Below, in pieces: positions 35,377 through 47,832 of a stretch of DNA of 64,000 nucleotides (positions are counted from its first letter, which is position 1; each line of letters begins with the position of its first letter). A model generated the notes under the pieces. That model was given only the letters and a program-made list of their open reading frames with translations, made no database searches and had not been told where the DNA came from. Both the position numbers and the translations under genes were made by a program. This stretch comes from Streptomyces sp. B21-105 (GTDB taxonomy: Bacteria; Actinomycetota; Actinomycetes; Streptomycetales; Streptomycetaceae): assembly GCF_036898465.1 (NCBI RefSeq), contig NZ_JARUMJ010000001.1, positions 7,068,001 through 7,132,000 on the forward strand. Direction: 5' to 3'.

Positions 35377-36164
35377 GGCTCTCCTGGACGGCATTCACCG
35401 AACTGCTGCGCTGCACTCTTCGGGGCCACCTGCGCAACCGGCTGGCCCTGGTTCTGGCGGTCGCGTTCATCCCCATCTGGATTTTCGTGGCGCGCTTGTG
35501 CACCTCCGACCAAGTGGTGCGTATCCGGCTGGACGCCATCAGCGGCCACGTCTCCGCTCCGGCCGGCCAGGTGGGCCAGGTGGCCAGCGCGCTGGGCGCC
35601 ATCACCATGGTCGCCGGCTTCATCGCCTTCACCGAGACCTTCCAATCGCGGGAGATGGACCGCCGTCTGCTGCTGGCCGGGTACCCCCGGCTGCCGATGC
35701 TGCTGGCCAAACTCGCTGCCGTCGCCCTCACCGCCGCCCTGCTGGCCCTCTACACCACGATCCTGCTGTGGATCTCCCTGCCCGTACGCCACACAGCACC
35801 CCTGGCGCTGGCCCTTGTGGGTGCCGGCCTCGCCTACGGCGGCATCGGCCTTCTGCTCGGTTCTCTGGTCCGCGGCGAGCTGGAGGGCTTCTTCCTCATC
35901 ATCATGCTCAGCCTGGTCGACACCGGACTGCAGAACCCCGTGTTCAACACACTCATGGATGTGGCAGGCGTGGCCGCGCTTCCTCTGTACGGCGTGAACC
36001 AGCTGGCGCTGAGCTCAGCCCTCACCCCGCACATCCCCTGGTCCCACGGCCTGCTCTCCCTCACCTGGTCCGCAGCGACCGGCGCCCTGGCGCTGCTCGT
36101 CCTCCACACGCACCGCCCTTCCCGCTCCCCGTGGTTCCGCAGGACGAGAGCCCATGCAGGGTGA
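35373..36164 (+). CDS. ABC-2 type permease
   Basis: This 263-residue membrane protein has about six hydrophobic helices, for example LALVLAVAFIPIWIFVARLC, LLAKLAAVALTAALLALYTT and LALALVGAGLAYGGIGLLLG. It partners the ATPase encoded immediately upstream (overlapping stop/start). The TTG at 35373 is assumed. An exporter for a small molecule or peptide is likely; the substrate is unknown. Confidence 0.82.
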   Translation: MRLSWTAFTELLRCTLRGHLRNRLALVLAVAFIPIWIFVARLCTSDQVVRIRLDAISGHVSAPAGQVGQVASALGAITMVAGFIAFTETFQSREMDRRLLLAGYPRLPMLLAKLAAVALTAALLALYTTILLWISLPVRHTAPLALALVGAGLAYGGIGLLLGSLVRGELEGFFLIIMLSLVDTGLQNPVFNTLMDVAGVAALPLYGVNQLALSSALTPHIPWSHGLLSLTWSAATGALALLVLHTHRPSRSPWFRRTRAHAG

Positions 36165-36417
36165 TCACGGTGCGGATGGTCCTGCGGGACTCTGCTTGGC
36201 CCGAGGACTGTCCAATCAGCGGTGTGAGCAGGGTTGCCGGTGGCGGCGTCGGTGTCGCTTGGGCGGACCTGGGCCAGCGGGGAGTCGCAGAAGGAGCCCA
36301 GGGAGCGGTGCCTCGACGTCGACCAGCACGGTGCCGTAGGTGCCGCCCTTGCGGATCCCTGTGCCCCCGCAGCTCGGCGCCGAGGGGCACCAGGTGCAGG
36401 GGCACTCCCTCCCCGCT
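36165..36417. other. Intergenic region with possible ISL3 scrap
   Basis: No full gene is present. On the minus strand at about 36,310-36,360 a frame reads IRKGGTYGTVLVDVEA, similar to the conserved block of ISL3-family transposases, but homology stops on both sides. It is treated as a possible scrap only. Confidence 0.3.
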
Positions 36418-36458
36418 GACGCCCCGCCCCGGGCGGTGTGAGCCCGGGGCGGGGCGTC
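36418..36458. terminator. 17-bp stem hairpin terminator
   Basis: A perfect 17-bp inverted repeat (GACGCCCCGCCCCGGGC and its complement, 7-base loop) ends eight bases before the stop of the lectin-like gene at 36466 (minus strand). It is one of the strongest hairpins in the window. Confidence 0.8.
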
Positions 36459-36465
36459 GGGCTGG

Positions 36466-37047
36466 TCAGGCAGGAGCCTTGTGGATCTTCCAGTCGGCGA
36501 CGGCGGAGTTGCTGCGGTTGTAGTAGCCGTTGGTGCACACGTCGTACTTGCCGCCCGAGGCGGTGCTGTTGTGGTTGGTCTCCAGGAAGCCGCCGTTGTC
36601 GTCGTAGACGTTGAACAGGTGGACGGTGTCGCCGACGCGGACGCTCTGGTCGAGAGGGCTGGAGGTCTGGGCGAAGATCCGCCAGCGGCCGGTGCCTTCC
36701 GCCCGGTCCCTGTCCTGGGAGGTGGAGACGTCGTACTTGGCGCCGGCGTTCTTCTGGTCGGTGGTGGCGTGGTTGTTGGTGTCGAGGTAGCCGCCGTCGC
36801 CGCCGTAGAGGTTGCGCAGGTAGATCAGGTCACCGGTGACGACCGCGGCGCCGGCGGCCTTCCCGGAGGCGGAGAGCACCTCCCAGGTGCCCGTGCCCGT
36901 GCCACGGTTGGGGGTGTCCGTGGTGGAGACCTCGTACTTGGCCCCGCTGTTGCTGGCGTGGCCGTTGGTGTCGAGGTAGCCGCCCTGCCAGTTGTTGTAG
37001 CCGTTCTGCAGATGGATACGGTCGCCGTACTTGAGCTCGTTCGACAC
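36466..37047 (-). CDS. Three-repeat beta-trefoil-like (lectin-like) protein
   Basis: This 193-residue protein is built of three homologous units of about 60-67 residues. Each follows the pattern GDxxxLxN, then GGYLDTN, then GAKYDVST, then a Trp near the end: units start at YGDRIHLQNGYNN, GDLIYLRNLYGG and GDTVHLFNVYDD. Threefold repeats of this size form beta-trefoils, common in lectins and toxins. No signal peptide was seen, so export would need another route. It uses a GTG start with AAGGGA upstream. It is a single gene, with no recognised pathway. Carbohydrate binding is inferred from the fold only. Confidence 0.65.
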   Translation of the reverse strand: MSNELKYGDRIHLQNGYNNWQGGYLDTNGHASNSGAKYEVSTTDTPNRGTGTGTWEVLSASGKAAGAAVVTGDLIYLRNLYGGDGGYLDTNNHATTDQKNAGAKYDVSTSQDRDRAEGTGRWRIFAQTSSPLDQSVRVGDTVHLFNVYDDNGGFLETNHNSTASGGKYDVCTNGYYNRSNSAVADWKIHKAPA

Positions 37048-37416
37048 GCGTGTCCCTTCACCTGCTGGAGATCCTGTCCCGCCTGGGCCACCGGGGCGCC
37101 CATCCCCGCTGACCGTGCCGGGCGTTCAAGCCCTCGGCACCGCCCCAGGACAGCGCAGGCCGCCGCGCGGCGGTAGGCGACGGGGAAGCAGACACGTCAT
37201 TCCACGTTGACGCGTTTATCCAGCGGGCCAGTGTCACCGCATGGGGCTGACGCGCGGTGCAAAAGCGGCGGAAACGGTTCCTCTGTAACCTGGAGGCCAG
37301 GCAGAACGGCGGAAAAGGGGTGCCTGTCCCTCCCCGATGGCCACCCTCAGGAGTGGACTGTCGGAGAGCCGTGTTGACGTTCTCCCTGGTGTCGGTCCAG
37401 GCCCCGTTGTGCCGGC
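37048..37416. other. Intergenic region, no gene recognised
   Basis: This 369-base gap lies between the lectin-like gene start and the cyclase stop. No reading frame with family resemblance, no clear hairpin and no repeat were found; it likely carries the lectin-like gene's promoter. Confidence 0.5.
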
Positions 37417-39642
37417 TCAGGCGTAGTGGGTGAGGGCGAGGAGGACGAAGATGTCGGTGAGGACGGGGATGGTGTAGCGCAGGGGGCGGGGGGCTGCCTG
37501 GTCGGAGACGGAGGTGTAGCCGCCGTCGGGGTCTTGCCGGCTGAGCAGGTAGTGCAGGCCCGTCTGAACGGTGGGGTGGGTGCGGTGGGTGGGGGCAAGC
37601 GCGGTGAGGGTGTAGGCGGTGCTCATCGGGTCGCTGGCCTCGCCGGGGGTCCGGCCCCAGCCGCCGTCCGGGTTGGGGGTGACGAGCAGGCGCTGGTGGA
37701 TGGAGTCGATGGCCGGCACAAGGCGCCCACGATGGCCTGCGGGGTTGTGCTGGTGGGCGAGGGTGAGGGCGTTCAGGGCGCGGAGCATGGCGTTGGCTTC
37801 GCTCAGGCTCCAGCTGCGTTCGAACGTGCCGTCGGGTTTCTGCGTGTCGAGGAGGTAGCGGGTTGCGCGTTCCAGCAGGTGGGTGTGGGCGAAGTGGTAG
37901 GGCTGCAGGGCGGTGATGGTGTTGGCGGTCATGGTCGGCTCGGAGGGCTGGCCAGGCCGGTAGGTGGGTACCCCGCCGTCCTCACCCAGGTGCCTGGTCA
38001 GGTTCTGCCGGGCGGCGTGAAGAGGGGCCTGGTATCGCTCGGGATCGAGGGTGTGCAGGAAGGCCAGGACGTGGGCGGTGCTGTCGGTGTCGGTCTGGAC
38101 GACGTCCTGGGCGTAGGCGAAGCCGCCATTGCCGGCCTGCTGGGCTGTCAGGTAGTCGCCCATCGCGTACAGCACGTGCCGGTCGGCGCCGGCGCGGGCC
38201 AGGGCGAGGCCGGCGGTGGCGGTGGAGAAGGTCTCCTCGCTGGTGATGAAGGGCATGCCGCCGTCGTCGCGGACGGCTCTGGCCAGCGCGGTGATGCCGT
38301 CGTCGATGACCCGGTGGCCGGGCGCCGTCCGCTGCAGCGACAGCAGCGCGAACAGGTGCGCGAACACGTTTCCTTCGATGATCCCGCGGGCCTGGCCGCG
38401 TTCGGTCATCTTCAGCAGACGGGTGGTGAGTTCCGGGGCGACGGGGTCGGGCACGTGCAGGTGGTGGAGGGCGATCTGCCGCAGGCGGGTCCAGGTGGCC
38501 TCGTTGTGGTGCTCGAACGCGTGGGAGGGGGCGTCGACGTGGAAGGGTTCGGGTCCCACGACGGCGAGGATCGCCTCCAGGGCGAGCTTCTTTCGGTCGG
38601 AGGAGTGCTGGGCGGCGCCGGCAAAGGTCTCCTCGATCAGCCGATGCCGGTCCGCCGGCGCGATGCCGTGCAGGGTGGCGTCGATGACCGACGTGTCGAA
38701 GGCGTCGGCGGCCGTGCGGCTGCGCGACAGGTAGGTGTGCAGCCGGCTCTGCACCCCGGGCAGGGTCTTCGCCCGGCGCAGCAGGGTCAGCATCAGGGCC
38801 GACTCGGTGACCCGGCTGCGGCATTCGCCCGTGACGGCTCCCTGTCCGCCCACCTGGTCCAGCAGCCGCTCGGTCAGCCGCCGGACCGCACTGGCCACCG
38901 ACGTCGCCGGCGCTGTGGGGCGAGTCGACGGCAGATCGCGGGCCGGGCGCGGCGGGGGCACGGGCAGGGCGGCTTGGTCGCGCAGGTGAGTGAGCAGGCT
39001 GGTGCGGTCACACACGGGCCAGGAGCGGTGGCGGGCCAGCAGCCTGAGCGCGGGCGTCGGCTCGAAGACCACTGGTCGGCCGACCTGGCTCAGCGACGAT
39101 ACGTCCCCCAGCGAGTTGCCCACCGCCAGTGAACCCGGCCAGTCGATGCGCTCCTCGCCCACCAGATCCTGAGCGGCCGCGTCCTTCCCGCCGCAGACCG
39201 TGGCGGCCACGCGTCCGGTGTACAGCCCGTCAGCCGTATCGAGCCGGGTGCCGCGGAAGAGGGGCACGCCCAGCTCACCGGCAAGATGGGCCACCATCTC
39301 CTGCGGGCCGCCCGAGATCAGCACCGGCACACAGCCGGCCTCCTTCAACGCCGTGATCAGCGGCCTGGTGAAGTCGAACAGCCGCTCGCGTTGCCGCTGC
39401 CACAGATCGGCCATCGTCGTCGACACCGCCCGGCACGGCACATCGGTCAGCATCGCGGCGAACAACTCGTGCAACCGCGCCGCCGCCTGCACATCCTCCG
39501 CATCCGAATCGGTCTGCGCACGGCGCAGCCGCGCCAGCCGGTCCCGGGGAACGAGCCCCGCCTCGGCCAGCATTCCCGGCAGTGGGCCGGCCAGCGTGCC
39601 GGCGATCAAAGTCCCGTCCACATCCAGCACCGCGATACGCAT
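37417..39642 (-). CDS. HAD phosphatase-class II terpene cyclase fusion
   Basis: This is a 741-residue protein. Residues 1-215 are a HAD-IB phosphatase: motif I LDVDGTL (Asp7, Asp9), motif II LISGG near 110, motif III Lys in GGKDAAAQDLV and motif IV AVGNSLGDVSSL. From about 265 onward is an all-helical cyclase region with QW-like repeats (QQAGNGGFAY, NPDGGWG, QDPDGGY) and the acid motif DVVQTDTDSTAHV near 517, matching the DxD(T/S)T form of class II cyclases. Fusions of this order are known in bacterial drimenol-type synthases, which cyclise farnesyl diphosphate and then remove the diphosphate. The ATG at 39642 has GAGGG upstream. A sesquiterpene alcohol product is inferred. Confidence 0.75.
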   Translation of the reverse strand: MRIAVLDVDGTLIAGTLAGPLPGMLAEAGLVPRDRLARLRRAQTDSDAEDVQAAARLHELFAAMLTDVPCRAVSTTMADLWQRQRERLFDFTRPLITALKEAGCVPVLISGGPQEMVAHLAGELGVPLFRGTRLDTADGLYTGRVAATVCGGKDAAAQDLVGEERIDWPGSLAVGNSLGDVSSLSQVGRPVVFEPTPALRLLARHRSWPVCDRTSLLTHLRDQAALPVPPPRPARDLPSTRPTAPATSVASAVRRLTERLLDQVGGQGAVTGECRSRVTESALMLTLLRRAKTLPGVQSRLHTYLSRSRTAADAFDTSVIDATLHGIAPADRHRLIEETFAGAAQHSSDRKKLALEAILAVVGPEPFHVDAPSHAFEHHNEATWTRLRQIALHHLHVPDPVAPELTTRLLKMTERGQARGIIEGNVFAHLFALLSLQRTAPGHRVIDDGITALARAVRDDGGMPFITSEETFSTATAGLALARAGADRHVLYAMGDYLTAQQAGNGGFAYAQDVVQTDTDSTAHVLAFLHTLDPERYQAPLHAARQNLTRHLGEDGGVPTYRPGQPSEPTMTANTITALQPYHFAHTHLLERATRYLLDTQKPDGTFERSWSLSEANAMLRALNALTLAHQHNPAGHRGRLVPAIDSIHQRLLVTPNPDGGWGRTPGEASDPMSTAYTLTALAPTHRTHPTVQTGLHYLLSRQDPDGGYTSVSDQAAPRPLRYTIPVLTDIFVLLALTHYA

Positions 39643-39827
39643 GCCCCGACCCTCGCGGGTCCGCCACCGCATCAACGCCGATTCCCCGGCCTGTCACCCG
39701 ATGGAAGACAGCGCCGTCCGCGCTGCCCCAGAGCAGCGGCCGCTCCCAAATCGGACACCTGCCCGCACGCGTACTCCACCACCTGGGCGGTAAGCGGCGG
39801 CGAGTGGCCATGAACGGTCCTCTGGTC

Positions 39828-40723
39828 TCACCACTGTGGGCCGTCGCACGCCGGGGCGGCGGCCTGTCCGCATGAGCGGGCGAGCGCGTGTGCGTATGCC
39901 TCGTCGAGCAGTTTCCGCAGTGTGGAGGTGGTGGGTGCGATGGCGGTGGCGAGCAGTGCCGGACCGCCTGCCAGCGGTGCCAGGACGGCACACCCGTCCT
40001 TGGTGCCTTCGCCGAGCAGTATCGGGTCTTGTCGGTGGTCGAGGCGTGGGGCCACGATGAGGAGTTGGCCGACGGCGCGGTGTCCGTTGAGGACGGCCGG
40101 GCCGTCCCAGCCGGGTTCGGGGGCCCCGTATGCCGTGTGCTCGTCGAGTAGCGGGCGTCCGGCGCGGTGGACAAGGATCCGGCTGACGAGGTGGCCTGGT
40201 TCTTCGCCGGCCCGACCCAGGAGTTGCTCTTCTCGCAGTGTCAGTCGTGCGGTGGCGGCGAGTTCGACGGTGTACGTCTGGTGCAGGTTGCTGCTGGTGG
40301 CACTGATCAGCGGCTGCGGCAGCCAGCGCAGGCTGGCGTGCTCTCCTACGGTGAGCCGGACGTCGTAGGTGGCCGCTGAGGCGGTGGGGCCGCGCAGGGC
40401 GAGTGTGGCGGCGGCTGTGGTGACCTCCAGTTCGGCCCGGTCCTCGGCGGTGATGTCGAGGGTGAGCCGGTCGCCGCCCAACGGTGCGCTCATCGCGCCG
40501 ATGATCCCTACCTTGGCGGCGCTGCCGGCGGTGCGCAGGCGCCGCAGGTGGAAGGGGCCGTCGCTGTGCAGTTGCGGGAGAGTGGTGACGCGTCCGTTGT
40601 ACGCGGCGCGGATCCGGGCCGTGGCGCGTACGCCGTCCGGGTGTCCGGCGGGCTCCCGGGCACCGACTGAGGGGGTGTCGGGGCCGGAGATGGTTCGGGC
40701 GGTGCCAACTTGCGAGAAGGGGT

Positions 40724-40727
<4 letters not shown>
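39828..40727 (-). CDS. ureD: Urease accessory protein UreD (UreH)
   Basis: This 299-residue protein fits the UreD scaffold that holds apo-urease for nickel loading. Readable pieces are [55 protein letters not shown] and [11 protein letters not shown]. The start overlaps the ureG stop by ATGA, so ureD is the last gene of the ureAB-ureC-ureF-ureG-ureD operon. No UreE metallochaperone gene is present in the operon. Confidence 0.88.
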
Positions 40728-41419
<692 letters not shown>

Positions 41420-41446
41420 AAGAACTCCAGGTGGGAAGGGGCGGTT

Positions 41447-42121
41447 TCAGGAGGCGAAGAGCCGGACGGTCCAGGCGGCGTGCTGTTCACCGGTGATGTC
41501 CAGCAGCGGCGAGGACGCCGACGGCAGGGCGTCGATGCCCTCGGCCGTGACGCGGTCTGCGGCTTGGGCGGCAGCTGTGGCGACGGCGTCGGTGTCAGAG
41601 CTGAGGCGGGCCAGCAGCCCTGAGGCGTCGAGCGGGTCGAGGCTGAGCAGGCGCACTGCCGCGGTGGCCGGGCCGCCGGCGTTCTCGTACGCGGCGGCAT
41701 AGGCGGCGTCGAGCGGGGTGAGCCCGGCGGCCCGGGCGGCCAGGCCCAGCACGATGGGCTGGTGGGCGCCCTGGGGACGCGCGGCGGCCAGCAGTTCCAG
41801 CTCTTCGGACGGGAAGGTGGCACGGGCCGCGCGCATCATCTGCCGGCCGAGCCGACGGGCGACGGCACGCAGCGCTGGGACGGGAGTGCGCGCGTCAGCG
41901 GCGTCGTCCAGCAGCAGCGGGTCGACTCCGGCGGCGGCTGCGGCGGCCAGCCCGGCCGCCGTCAGACCGGTGGTGTGCAGACGTCCGCGACAGAACGCCT
42001 CCAAACTGTGGGTGTCGTGTACGGCTCCGTGGGCGACGGCGGCTTCGACGCCGCCGGAGTGGGCGTGCCCGCCGGCGGGGAAGCGGCCGTCGGCCAGGAG
42101 GAGCAGGGCTGCGCGGCTCAT
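41447..42121 (-). CDS. ureF: Urease accessory protein UreF
   Basis: This is a 224-residue all-helical protein with the family opening LLLLADGRFPAGGHAHSGGVEAAV and later RAVARRLGRQMMRAA. It forms the UreD-UreF-UreG activation complex. It starts at ATG 42121, 106 bases after the ureC stop, and ends 27 bases before ureG. Confidence 0.92.
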   Translation of the reverse strand: MSRAALLLLADGRFPAGGHAHSGGVEAAVAHGAVHDTHSLEAFCRGRLHTTGLTAAGLAAAAAAGVDPLLLDDAADARTPVPALRAVARRLGRQMMRAARATFPSEELELLAAARPQGAHQPIVLGLAARAAGLTPLDAAYAAAYENAGGPATAAVRLLSLDPLDASGLLARLSSDTDAVATAAAQAADRVTAEGIDALPSASSPLLDITGEQHAAWTVRLFAS

Positions 42122-42227
42122 GGGTGAGCGGCTGACCTTTCGCAGGGTCGGATGGTGAGCCGGTGGCCCGGGCTGGCACATCGAGCCCGCCCAAGCCACC
42201 GACCAGAGGGGCCGGGCAGGCGGCCGT

Positions 42228-44266
<2,039 letters not shown>

Positions 44267-44270
<4 letters not shown>

Positions 44271-45124
44271 CGGACGATCCCTTCGCGCAATCCCTGGATC
44301 CTGGTGAGGTCGCTGGTATTGCCGCCGTCGGCCGTGACATCACCCTGGATCTGCACGAGTTCCACGCAGCACTCGTCGCCCGGTTCGAAACGCACGGACG
44401 TGCCCGCGGCGATGTTGAGCCGCCGGCCCCTCGCCGCGTCGCAGTTCCAGAGACTGCGGTCCTGGGGGACTGTCTGACCGGCGGGGACCTCGACGCCGAC
44501 GACCTTCAGACCTGGGTTGACCTCGGCGAAGTGATAGTGGGAGCCGACTTGAACGGGACGGTCCGACTCGTTCTTCACCTTGATCTTCGTCTTGCCCGGC
44601 CCCGGCAGCGTGGTGGCGTCCGTCTGCAGGCTGACGCCCTGCGTGTCCCCGTCGAGATGCACGTTGAAGTAGATCGCGTCGTACCGGGAGATTGTGTCGT
44701 CGTCCTTGTCGGAGCGTACGGACGGGTTGGCGCTGTCGCCGCAGTCGATCGGGGAGCCTGGCTTGCGGGGTGGCTTGGGGTGCTCGACCTTGCCCGGGTA
44801 GACCTCGGGTTCCTCCGTGGCCTCGGGGATGGGGTCGTGGATGGTGACCAGTTTGGTGCCGTCGGGGAAGGTCGCCTCCACCTGGACGTTCTTGATCATC
44901 TCCGGGACGCCATCCATCACGTCGTCACGGGTGAGTACCCGTCGGCCCGAGTCCATGATGTCGCTGACCGTCTTACCGTCGCGCGCCGCCTCGAAGACGT
45001 GAGCGGTCAGTAGGGCCATCGTTTCGGGGTAGTTCAAACGCAACCCCCGGTTGCGGCGCTTGCCGGCCACGTCGGCCGCGACGTGGATCAGCAAGCGCTC
45101 CTGCTCATGCGGAGTCAAGTGCAC
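44267..45124 (-). CDS. ureAB: Urease gamma-beta fusion subunit UreAB
   Basis: This is a 285-residue fusion. Residues 1-100 are the gamma subunit ([59 protein letters not shown]). After a Pro/Glu-rich linker ([18 protein letters not shown]) comes the beta subunit with [19 protein letters not shown] and [11 protein letters not shown]. An insertion, [20 protein letters not shown] to about LPGPGK, precedes the beta core. Fused small subunits occur in Helicobacter and some actinobacteria. It is the first gene of the operon; GTG start 45124. Confidence 0.93.
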
Positions 45125-45702
45125 GATGACTCGTCTCTGTTGTTCGGATGGTGCGTGCGGCCGGGCATCCCAAAGGTCACGGACAACGCTCCCCGGATGG
45201 CAACAGGCGCTCTCCGAGCATCAGTGGAGAGGAACGGCGGCACGGTCAAACGGCGGCTGATCTACACCATCTGGTGAATCAGCGAATACCCCGACATCCC
45301 GCCGGGCAGAAGGGACCCGTATCCGAAATCGACGCATGCTGCGAGTTGGTGGCTGCAAGGGACTTCGGCGATGAGTCATCGCCCTCACCGGGTTCCGTAC
45401 CGACCTGCCCCGGCTAACCGAATGACGTCTCGACTGGACGTGCGGCGATTGAGGCTTGCGGCGCGATCGCTCCGCTCATGGATCTCGCCTGGGATCCCAC
45501 GTGTGCCTGCTCAGCATGAAGAGCTACGGCCACGAGGCCGCCGCCTCTTCTCGTTCGCACGACGGAGACCAGACCTGCTTCGACCGCTGCTTTCACGAGG
45601 GGCGATTACGGTTCGGGTTCGGCTACCCAGGCCCCCAGCGAGCGAGCTCTGCGATTGCGGTCCAGTCGCAGTCGACTCTGCGTGAAGTTCCCCCCCCCGA
45701 AC
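45125..45702. other. Region upstream of urease operon, no gene recognised
   Basis: About 580 bases hold the urease promoter region. Several short frames exist on both strands but none resembles a known family. No nickel- or nitrogen-box motif could be identified by eye. Confidence 0.5.
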
Positions 45703-46216
45703 TGGACAGCGGGTGTTTACGCTGCCGGGGCGAGGTTCTGCCTGAGCAAGGATCTCGTTTCGAGCGGGGTGACGTACCCGTAGTCGGGGTGCCGACGAGC
45801 CGGCTGCGGTTGTACTCGACTTCGACGTAGCGGAAAACGTCGGCCCGGGCGGTCTCGCGGGTCTCCCACATGTCCTGTGCGAAGAAGGCGGTCGCTTTTC
45901 CCAGAACCTCGATCGTGGCCTCCTGCTCGCGAACCTTTCGCCGCAGCCGGACCAACTCCTCACGCTCCGCAGTGGTCAAAGCCCCGGCGGGTCCCTCACC
46001 GCGGTCGGCCTTCGCCTGCTTCACCCACCCGCGCAGCCCTTCGGGACTCACGCCCAGATCCCTCGCGACCTCGGTGACCGTCTTCTCCGAGGACAACGCC
46101 AAGGCGACCGCGTCCCGCTTGAACTCGGCCGTGTACCGCTTACTCATGTTGCTCTTGCTGCTCACTAACTGTGACTGCTTCCTCCGGGACCATCCGTCCC
46201 AGTATCAAGCTGTCCG
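45703..46216 (-). mobile_element. IS3-family derivative with internal deletion
   Basis: A 514-base element carries OrfA (MSKRYTAEFKRDAVALALSS, VARDLGVSPEGLRGWVKQAK, KVREQEATIEVLGKATAFFA) joined directly to the OrfB C-terminus (ETARADVFRYVEVEYNRSRL, then out of frame RRHPDYGYVTPLETRSLL). The whole DDE catalytic core is deleted. The ends carry matching inverted repeats: TGGACAGC at 45703 and the complement of CGGACAGC at 46209-46216. The 14-base string GCTGTCCGGCTGGC at the right end recurs at 46240-46253. The element could only move with help from a full-length IS3 transposase elsewhere. Confidence 0.75.
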
Positions 46217-46474
46217 GCTGGCAGGGGGAGCCTCAGCGGGCTGTCCGGCTGGCGACCGCTTGGTGCCAAGGCCGGCCGCGACCCGATGCACCGGACAGCG
46301 GACAACCGCATGGGCTGTGCCAGGTCCTCGCCTCTGTGCCAGGTCCTCGGCCCGCAGCTGGACCCTTTCATCAAGTGCGCCCCGATCGGGTGAGTGCTGG
46401 CCAGGTCTGCGTCAGCTCACCGACGGGAGGAGCGACCATACGGGCAACGGGTTCTTCCGAGGGAAAGGGTCTCG

Positions 46475-47065
46475 ATGCGCCGTGCATTGATCGTTGTTGA
46501 TGTGCAGAAGGACTTCTGCGAGGGCGGCAGCATTCCGGTGAAGGGCGGCGCGGGCAGGGCCGTGGCCATCGCCGACCTGGTGCGGCGCGCCGATGGAAGG
46601 TACGCGCACGTCGTCGCCACCCGTGACCACCACATCGACCCGGGGGCCCACTTCTCCGAGCATCCGGACTTCCAGAGTTCTTTTCCCGAGCACTGCGTCG
46701 TCGGCAGCGAGGGAGGCGAGTTCCATCCGGACTTCGCGCCCGCCGTCACCTCTGGCGGCGTGGACGAGGTGTTCTACAAGGGGGCGTACTCCGCCTCGAA
46801 GAGCGGTTTCGAGGGCTCGGCTCAGGACGGCACACCACTGGCCGACTGGCTGCGTGCCCGCCATATCAGTGGTCTCGACGTCGTCGGCATCGCGACCGAC
46901 CACTGTGTGAAGGCCACCGCGCTCGACGGCGTACGAGCGGGCTTCGCCGTCCGGGTCCTGCTCGACTACACCGCCGGTGTTGCCGCCGACACCACCAGCA
47001 CCGCGATCAATGAGCTACGCCAAGCCGGTGTGGTGCTGAGCGGCAAGCCAGTCGTCCTCGTCTGA
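46475..47065 (+). CDS. Nicotinamidase/isochorismatase family hydrolase (PncA-like)
   Basis: This 196-residue cysteine hydrolase opens RRALIVVDVQKDFCEGGSIP (catalytic Asp in VDVQKDF), with THxxRDHH-like ATRDHHIDPGAHFSEHPDF (metal-binding) and the nucleophile Cys in GIATDHCVKATALDGV. The length and motif order fit nicotinamidase (PncA), which turns nicotinamide into nicotinate for NAD salvage, though isochorismatase-type relatives look alike. The ATG at 46475 has GGGAAAGGG upstream. It stands alone on the plus strand beside the IS3 remnant. Confidence 0.88.
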   Translation: MRRALIVVDVQKDFCEGGSIPVKGGAGRAVAIADLVRRADGRYAHVVATRDHHIDPGAHFSEHPDFQSSFPEHCVVGSEGGEFHPDFAPAVTSGGVDEVFYKGAYSASKSGFEGSAQDGTPLADWLRARHISGLDVVGIATDHCVKATALDGVRAGFAVRVLLDYTAGVAADTTSTAINELRQAGVVLSGKPVVLV

Positions 47066-47362
47066 GAACCACGGCCGCCTTCGCCGCGGGGCCTGCCCGC
47101 AACAGGCGCACCGTCCGTATAACGGTCCTGGCGTGGCTGCTGGTAGCCCGTTGATCAGCATCACCCCGGCGCGGGCGCCGCCGGCCAAGCCGAACAGAGC
47201 TGCGTGCATGGCTGGGCACAGCCGGACCTCTTCGGTGGCATGGGCGAGCTGGAGGGGAAGGGCGCGGCGCCCGGACGCTTCCGGGCCGGTGCTGAGCCGT
47301 CCCGTGTCCAGGTCGGCCGGGCCGTTCGGGAGAACCGCCGTGAACGAGTTGGGGCAGCCTGG

Positions 47363-47712
47363 CCTGTCTCCGCAGAAGAGGGGATGGGCTGTTGGCCATG
47401 ACGCTCGTTTGACGCTCCGGGTGCCCGCAGGCGGTACAGCGGGCCGCAAAATGGGCTCTGACCTGCAACTTTCCGGATCCCGCTGAAGCCGACATCTTTC
47501 CGATGACGCATCACGTGGAGTGCGTGGCTATTCTGGAGCCGGTGGGCAAGGGTGCCTGACCTGCAGTTTTGTTGCTCTGGTGGGTTGCTCGACCTGTTTT
47601 CCCTCCAGGCAGCGGTTCGAGCGGACGGATCGATCTTTGAGAGCTCTGTGACCTGCGAATTCGTGAGCGAGGCGCTTGCAACGGCGACGCCTTCGAGTGG
47701 CTCTTGCGGAGA
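47363..47712 (+). repeat. ~350-bp non-coding direct repeat, copy B
   Basis: This is the second copy of the element at 23589-23936, in the same orientation, 23.8 kb apart. The GACCTGC-type internal motifs are again present three times, and the last ~145 bases differ from copy A at only a few positions. The preceding 297 bases (47066-47362) carry no recognised gene; a minus-strand frame there (containing MLINGLPAATPG) has protein-like composition but no known family. The following ~110 bases are diverged. Confidence 0.75.
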
Positions 47713-47832
47713 TTCTTGACGCTCGGATGACGCTCGAATCGGAAGTCTCCACTGGCCTTCGCGGTAGCGATGCGCACGGCCGCCTGGTCCCACGCTCCGC
47801 GGAGCCGAGGACGCGACCCGACCGCGCCGGCC

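Noticed and set aside
36260..36360. ISL3 transposase fragment on the minus strand
   Set aside because: Only about 16 codons (IRKGGTYGTVLVDVEA) resemble the family; flanking codons do not, so it is kept as a note in the gap entry, not as an element.
47015..47449. A minus-strand frame containing MLINGLPAATPG near the repeat copy B
   Set aside because: Composition is protein-like but no family is recognisable and it is not shared with copy A; not called as a gene.
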